The position numbers were made by a program, and so were the translations under genes. From JACPSX01 sp035288405 [NCBI: bacterium] (GTDB taxonomy: Bacteria > JACPSX01), in NCBI GenBank assembly GCA_035288405.1, contig DATEAK010000127.1:1-19576 (forward strand): 19,576 nucleotides of DNA, read 5' to 3'. This document shows, one piece after another, positions 15,289 to 19,576 of the stretch. Positions within the stretch are counted from its first letter, which is position 1. Each line of letters begins with the position of its first letter. The notes beneath the pieces were generated by a model that saw nothing but the letters and a program-made list of their open reading frames with translations, ran no database searches and was not told the origin of the DNA.

Positions 15289-16268
15289 GGCGACCCCCGG
15301 GAAAGCACCCCTAACAGGTCATCGAGTTCCGAACTGACCAGGAGCTTTTGCAACACCGCGATCTCCTGTTCCAGTTCTTTCTTACTCGGAAATTCAATGC
15401 TGGCGCGCAATTTTCCCCCCTCTCCTCCGGGGGGAAATACAAGAGAAACAGGAGGTGGAAGGTCCAGCGCACGGATTTTTTGATTCACCTCCTCCTTAAG
15501 GCGAGAGAGCTGGGGGAAACGTCGCCGCACGATATACTCACGGGCCTTCTCAGAGCGCTGGGGTGCGGGACCGCTTTTCTCATCGAGGCACCGTGCAAGT
15601 TCCGGCTCGCGCAAGAACTCCGCCACGGAAATTCCTTCTCGCTCCCTGATCTCTAGCAAGTAAGGGAGCATCTCCTTGATACGGTTCACCCCGGAAGGAA
15701 CCATGTGCAGAAAGTTAAGGAGTGCTTCCTGGTCCTCTGCCGAAAAACGCAGGAAAAGCGAGGAAACTTGGATGGGAAGATTCTTTTCGGCAATCAGGAG
15801 ATGCAACCCTTCGCTCAGGTTTGCCAGCCCTGCATATCGTCTGCGAATGGTCTCATGAGGTTCCAAGCCCAGGATGGGGAGGTAGGTCCTTATGATCTCT
15901 TCCTGAGGAACTCCCAGATCTTTTTGAAGTTTGCGCAAGATGCGGGAGATCTCCACATCGTTGAGACGCCGGGCCGACACATTGTGCCAGAGGGCTAAGT
16001 CAAAAGCCTGCCGGTCCGAGAGAGGATCCCGGCAAACCAGAGCAGGGAAAGCGGTGCGGTTGAGTGCCTTGCAAGCCAAGAATCGGCGAAATCCGCAGAC
16101 GATCTGGTAGCGACTCTCGGCCCGGCGCAGGATCAGAGGTTCCAGCACCCCCACCTGTGCAACCGACCGCAGAATCCGCTGCAAGTCCAAGGGAAAGGTC
16201 AAACAAAACCGCTGCTGGGAGTCGTCAATCTGGTCTACCTGAGCTTCCACAAATTCATAAGTGATCAA
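15285..16268 (-). CDS. ParB N-terminal-domain protein (non-chromosomal-partition type)
   Basis: A 327-residue protein with a ParB/Sulfiredoxin-like N-terminal domain: the VDQID start, SVAQVGVLEPLILRR, and IVCGFRRFLACKAL where ParB has the GERR or GHRR nucleotide-binding box. The central region (about 90-200) is helical and could be a helix-turn-helix, and the C-terminal third is rich in charged helices. There is no parA nearby, so classical partitioning is unlikely. The frame is open to 16376 with ATG codons at 16304 and 16289; the TTG at 16268 is preferred because it overlaps the upstream stop as TTGA and puts the conserved domain at the N terminus. The ATG at 16304 with GAGG 7 bases upstream remains possible. 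Confidence 0.72.
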   Translation of the reverse strand: MITYEFVEAQVDQIDDSQQRFCLTFPLDLQRILRSVAQVGVLEPLILRRAESRYQIVCGFRRFLACKALNRTAFPALVCRDPLSDRQAFDLALWHNVSARRLNDVEISRILRKLQKDLGVPQEEIIRTYLPILGLEPHETIRRRYAGLANLSEGLHLLIAEKNLPIQVSSLFLRFSAEDQEALLNFLHMVPSGVNRIKEMLPYLLEIREREGISVAEFLREPELARCLDEKSGPAPQRSEKAREYIVRRRFPQLSRLKEEVNQKIRALDLPPPVSLVFPPGGEGGKLRASIEFPSKKELEQEIAVLQKLLVSSELDDLLGVLSRGSP

Positions 16269-17110
16269 GCGACATGAACCCCCTGGCATCTCTGCCACTT
16301 GCATGAGAGAGCCTCGTAAGCCTCCACTCCCTCCGATTTTCCTCGCTTGAGACTCCCCTGGATCAGGATGCGGCATTTCTTCTCCAGTTCCCGGATCGCT
16401 TGCTCCTTCTGACCAGCGGTTAACAAACCCGAGCTTAGGAGTTTGTCCAGCGATTGCACCCTGAATCGGTCAAGCCCCCATAGGCTTCGAGAAAGTTGGT
16501 CCGGGTGTCCTCCTCGTTTCGTGATGAGTGCCCTGAATTCAAAATGGAACGGGTACGTCCTGGCCAGGCGAAGCCAGAGGTCATAGTCCTCGCAGGCGGG
16601 CAGAGCCTCGTCAAATCCACCGATTTCCCGGAGCACGTCACGTAGCATGAGGGCTGAGGAAAGACTTACGATGCATAAGGGAAGGCAAAAGGCAAATATG
16701 TCCCCCGAGTATTTGCGATGCCTCAACTTTTGGTTGACTCGAACCCCACGACGAATCCAGATCTCATCTGTATACGTGATCACGGCGGCGGGGTGAGTTT
16801 CCATGTACCTGACCTGGATTTGCAGCTTTTGTGGATGCCACAGGTCATCGGAGTCCAGGTAAGCGATATATTTTCCCCGGGCGGCATCCAACCCCAGATT
16901 GCGAGCCGTGCTCACGCCACGGTGTTCCGTGAAGAGTAAGCGGATAGGCCCCGGCAAGTTCTCCAACATCTCTCGAGTCCCATCTTCCGATCCGTCATCG
17001 ACAATGATCAGTTCCCAATCTCGGTAAGTCTGCCTCTGCACGGAAGTAATGGCCTCGGGCAAAAAATGGCGGCGATTATAGGTCGGTATGACGACGCTTA
17101 TTTGGGGCAA
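16265..17110 (-). CDS. Family 2 glycosyltransferase
   Basis: A 281-residue GT-A glycosyltransferase of family 2. It opens with PQISVVIPTYNRRHFLPEAI, followed by ELIIVDDGSEDGT, GVSTARNLGLDAARGKYIAYLDSDDLW with the metal-binding D-S-D, and ACEDYDLWLRLA as the likely catalytic-base region. It would transfer a sugar from a nucleotide donor to a glycan, lipid or protein at the cytoplasmic face. The frame is open to a TTG at 17173 and contains ATG at 17155; the TTG at 17110 is preferred because GGAG lies 7 bases upstream and the family motif then begins at residue 2. As first gene of the minus-strand unit it overlaps the ParB-like gene, yet its function has no obvious link. Confidence 0.85.
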   Translation of the reverse strand: MPQISVVIPTYNRRHFLPEAITSVQRQTYRDWELIIVDDGSEDGTREMLENLPGPIRLLFTEHRGVSTARNLGLDAARGKYIAYLDSDDLWHPQKLQIQVRYMETHPAAVITYTDEIWIRRGVRVNQKLRHRKYSGDIFAFCLPLCIVSLSSALMLRDVLREIGGFDEALPACEDYDLWLRLARTYPFHFEFRALITKRGGHPDQLSRSLWGLDRFRVQSLDKLLSSGLLTAGQKEQAIRELEKKCRILIQGSLKRGKSEGVEAYEALSCKWQRCQGVHVA

Positions 17111-17221
17111 CTCTCGGCTCCATATCGGTGAAACAGACGGAATTCCTTTCCGCATGATAGAGCAAAACGGCAAAACCTAGCAAGGGCGGACTGGAACTCC
17201 AACTTTCCCCTCTTTGTGTGG

Positions 17222-17250
17222 TTGCGCGTTTCCGTAGAGGACATTAGAAT
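17222..17250 (+). promoter_or_regulatory. Candidate promoter of the class III aminotransferase gene
   Basis: TTGCGC (17222-17227) and TAGAAT (17245-17250) are 17 bases apart; the -10 matches five of six positions, the -35 three. Transcription would start near 17257, about 46 bases before the ATG at 17303, which has AAGGAG 8 bases upstream. Confidence 0.45.
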
Positions 17251-17271
17251 TGATTGGCCTCATGTTTTTAA
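17243..17271 (-). promoter_or_regulatory. Candidate promoter of the glycosyltransferase-ParB-SPL unit
   Basis: On the minus strand TTAAAA (17271-17266) and TCTAAT (17248-17243) are 17 bases apart. The -10 matches five of six positions and the -35 four. Its -10 overlaps the -10 of the divergent aminotransferase promoter, so the two promoters would compete for RNA polymerase. Confidence 0.4.
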
Positions 17272-17302
17272 CAGTAGGATCCACCCATAAGGAGAGATAT
17301 TC

Positions 17303-18658
17303 ATGCCTTCAGGGAGTACGAAGCCATATCCTGCAATAAAGATCAAGCCTCCGGGCCCGAAAGCCCGCGCGCTGGTCGATCTGGATTCCCAGTTCGTCTC
17401 CCAGTCCTACACCCGAAATTACCCCCTGGTGGCCGACCGTGGCGAAGGGGCCATGGTGATTGACGTGGACGGCAATTGCTACCTGGATTTTACAGCGGGA
17501 ATTGCGGTGTGCGCTACAGGTCACTCCCATCCCAAGGTAGTAGAGGCCATTACCCGCCAAGCCAAACGTCTTATTCACATGTCGGGGACGGATTTCTACT
17601 ATTCTTCTCAAATCGCCCTGGCCCAGAAGCTCTCTCAGATCGCACCGGGGAAAAAACCGAAAAAGGTCTTCTTCGGAAATTCCGGCGCAGAGGCCATCGA
17701 GGCCGCCTTCAAGCTGGCTCGTTATCACACGAAAAGGACCATGGCAATTGCCTTTTACGGAGCCTTCCATGGACGCACCATGGGAGCCCTATCACTGACA
17801 GCGAGTAAAACGATTCAGAGAAAGAGCTATATTCCCTTGGTGCCCGGCGTCGTCCATGTCCCCTATGCTTATTGCTACCGCTGCGACTATAACCTCACCT
17901 ATCCAAGTTGCCGGGTCTCGTGTGTCGATTGGATTAAGGATGCGCTCTTCCGTACTGCCGTGCCACCGGAGGAAGTAGCCGCGATTTTTGTGGAACCCAT
18001 TCAGGGGGAAGGTGGATATATTGTTCCTCCTCCGGAATTTCACAGCAAACTCCATCAAATCGCCCGGGACCACGGAATCTTATTCGTAGTCGATGAAGTG
18101 CAAAGCGGTATGGGCCGCACGGGAAAGATGTTCGCGATTGAACACTTCGGAGTTGAACCCGACATTATTGCCGTAGCGAAAGGAATTGCCTCAGGTCTCC
18201 CCCTTGGAGCAATGATTGCCTCGGCTGACATCATGGACTGGGCCCACGGCTCCCACGCCAGTACGTTTGGAGGAAATCCGGTTTCCTGTGAGGCCGCCCT
18301 GACCACAATCGAACTCCTCGAAAACGGTCTCATGGCTAATGCCGCTGCAATGGGGGACTACCTTTTGACAGAACTGAGAAACCTGTGGTCCAGGCATCGG
18401 ATGATCGGCGAGATCCGGGGCAAAGGGCTTATGATCGGCATCGAGCTCGTCAAAGACCGGTCAAGCCGAGTCCCGGCCATTGAAGAGCGCAACCGTGTCG
18501 TTCAGAGGTGCTTCGAGCGCGGGTTCCTGATTCTTGGCTGCGGCCAGTCTACAGTGCGCTTCTCACCGCCCCTCATCATTGATCAGGAAGATGCGGATAT
18601 CGCCTTGGGGATCTTCTCAGAGGTCTTGACCGAAGTTGAAAAGGGGGTTACTCACTAG
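17303..18658 (+). CDS. Class III aminotransferase (acetylornithine/4-aminobutyrate aminotransferase family)
   Basis: A 451-residue PLP aminotransferase of fold type I. The PLP lysine is K293 in AVAKGIASGLPLG, D264 lies in FVVDEVQSGMGRTG, the phosphate-binding GNSGAEA is at 125-131, and FYGAFHGRTMGALSLT follows. It resembles the GabT-like group from thermophiles and archaea, which act on ornithine, 4-aminobutyrate or other omega-amino acids, rather than ArgD, which is about 50 residues shorter. Four cysteines (C191, C194, C203, C207) cluster in YCYRCDYNLTYPSCRVSC. No gab or arg genes are nearby, so the amino donor is unknown. It ends 11 bases inside the convergent thiL gene. Confidence 0.88.
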   Translation: MPSGSTKPYPAIKIKPPGPKARALVDLDSQFVSQSYTRNYPLVADRGEGAMVIDVDGNCYLDFTAGIAVCATGHSHPKVVEAITRQAKRLIHMSGTDFYYSSQIALAQKLSQIAPGKKPKKVFFGNSGAEAIEAAFKLARYHTKRTMAIAFYGAFHGRTMGALSLTASKTIQRKSYIPLVPGVVHVPYAYCYRCDYNLTYPSCRVSCVDWIKDALFRTAVPPEEVAAIFVEPIQGEGGYIVPPPEFHSKLHQIARDHGILFVVDEVQSGMGRTGKMFAIEHFGVEPDIIAVAKGIASGLPLGAMIASADIMDWAHGSHASTFGGNPVSCEAALTTIELLENGLMANAAAMGDYLLTELRNLWSRHRMIGEIRGKGLMIGIELVKDRSSRVPAIEERNRVVQRCFERGFLILGCGQSTVRFSPPLIIDQEDADIALGIFSEVLTEVEKGVTH

Positions 18659-19576
18659 GCATCTTGGAAAAAGAGTCGGGGCCCCGGGAAAAGTGATCGT
18701 AACCGGAGACAGGCAACTCTCTCACCTCGCCGTCACTAGAACGGATCTTGAGTCCCGGTTCCTGAGTAATTTCCCCGATGACCAGCAAGGGATTGGAGTC
18801 TGCCTGGAGGATCTGGTTCTGGAGTAATTCGACATTCGGGGCAGGAACTACGACGAGGAGCCGATAATCCTCTCCCCCTCCAAGAGCCCAGGAAGCGGGG
18901 TCTTCCTTTAGAAGCGTTGCAGCCCGGCCCAGTGCCGGGGAGATCGGAATCAAACTTTCAACCAAAATGGCGCCGACGCCGCTGCGCGTACACACATGAC
19001 CAAGGTCCTGTGAGAGCCCGTCGCTCACGTCGATCATAGCCGTTGCCAGGTGGGCCTTCCCGATTAATGTCCCCAGAGGAAAGGCCGGAGTCGGGTCTCG
19101 ATGCCAATCGAGAAGACACTGCAAAGCGGGATCATCCGTCGGCACCCCTCGGCGGAGCAGTTCCATTCCTGCCCGCGATTCTCCGAGCGGGCCGGAAACC
19201 AGTAACTGATCCCCTGGCCGGGCACCCGACCGAAAAAGAACATCCTCCTTGCCGGCCTTACCCGTTAGGGTAACGCTGATCAACAGACCGGCAGGAGAGG
19301 ACGTCGTGTCTCCTCCCACCAGGGTCACTCCACAAAGGTCAGACATTTCCCGTACGCCAGTCAGGAACTCCTCCAGAAAATGGACTGAAGTAGTGAAAGG
19401 GATCCCAAGGGACAGGAGAGCATACTGAGGTATCCCGCCCATGGCGACGATGTCGCTCACGTTCACCGCAATCGATTTCCTTCCGAGCGCTTTTGGAGAG
19501 GTCCATTCCAAGCGGAAATGGACGCCTTCTACCAAAGCATCTGTGGTGAGGAGTAGGCAGTGGTCCCCCTGGTCCA
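18648..19576 (-). CDS. thiL: Thiamine-monophosphate kinase ThiL, partial (5' end outside window)
   Basis: The open frame continues to the right edge, where it reads DQGDHCLLLTTDALVEGVHF, so the N terminus is missing and only about 309 residues are seen. ThiL belongs to the PurM/SelD ATP-binding fold; characteristic segments are NVSDIVAMGGIPQYALLSLGI, LVGGDTT, MIDVSDGLSQDLGHV with its metal-binding aspartates, and GGGEDYRLLV. It phosphorylates thiamine monophosphate to thiamine diphosphate, the last step of the pathway, in the cytoplasm. The gene overlaps the aminotransferase gene by 11 bases in convergent orientation, without a terminator between. There are no other thiamine genes in the window. 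Confidence 0.93.
   Translation of the reverse strand, partial: DQGDHCLLLTTDALVEGVHFRLEWTSPKALGRKSIAVNVSDIVAMGGIPQYALLSLGIPFTTSVHFLEEFLTGVREMSDLCGVTLVGGDTTSSPAGLLISVTLTGKAGKEDVLFRSGARPGDQLLVSGPLGESRAGMELLRRGVPTDDPALQCLLDWHRDPTPAFPLGTLIGKAHLATAMIDVSDGLSQDLGHVCTRSGVGAILVESLIPISPALGRAATLLKEDPASWALGGGEDYRLLVVVPAPNVELLQNQILQADSNPLLVIGEITQEPGLKIRSSDGEVRELPVSGYDHFSRGPDSFSKMPSE

Noticed and set aside
15285-16376. Classical chromosome-partition ParB
   Set aside because: No parA, no parS-like repeats and the GERR/GHRR box is changed to GFRR; the position next to an SPL-like gene points to a different ParB-domain family.
1-19576. CRISPR arrays, insertion sequences, tRNA or rRNA genes
   Set aside because: No regularly spaced repeats, transposase-like frames, terminal inverted repeats or structured RNA genes could be seen on either strand.

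Overview
The window comes from a Gram-negative-type bacterium with moderately GC-rich DNA and densely packed genes. Several junctions are ATGA or TTGA overlaps and TTG start codons are common. I cannot place it in a phylum. The complete isc cluster and the bacterial-type sphingolipid genes argue for a didermal bacterium outside the best-known model groups; this is inference, since there is no rRNA or marker tree here.

Left part (1-1726, plus strand): the 3' end of rimO (ribosomal protein S12 methylthiotransferase), a cyclase/kynurenine-formamidase family metal hydrolase, and a small protein resembling EF-Tu domain 2. Next, on the minus strand (7428 down to 1751), lies a complete iron-sulfur assembly cluster in the order iscR-iscS-iscU-iscA-hscB-hscA-fdx-iscX. 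It has a recognisable sigma70-type promoter, a candidate IscR operator over the start site, and an intrinsic terminator between iscA and hscB that may set the ratio of scaffold genes to chaperone genes.

Middle part (7714-12244): a four-gene group that I read as a bacterial sphingolipid locus. It holds a PAP2/Aur1-like membrane enzyme, a GNAT-fold protein matching the bacterial ceramide synthase type, a serine palmitoyltransferase-like alpha-oxoamine synthase, and a divergent NAD(P)-dependent reductase of the ceramide-reductase type. Together these would condense serine with an acyl thioester, N-acylate the product, reduce the 3-keto group and modify the head group. No dedicated acyl carrier protein is seen.

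Right part: a tightly packed minus-strand unit (17110 down to 12207) with a family 2 glycosyltransferase, a ParB-N-domain protein, a spore-photoproduct-lyase-like radical SAM protein, a MenB/BadI-like crotonase and a DUF763 protein with a helix-hairpin-helix segment. The ParB/SPL-like pair overlaps by 4 nt and the SPL-like protein lacks the cysteine that defines true SP lyase, so this may be an undescribed nucleic-acid-related radical SAM system. A divergent class III aminotransferase (plus) and a truncated thiL (minus, running off the right edge) end the window.
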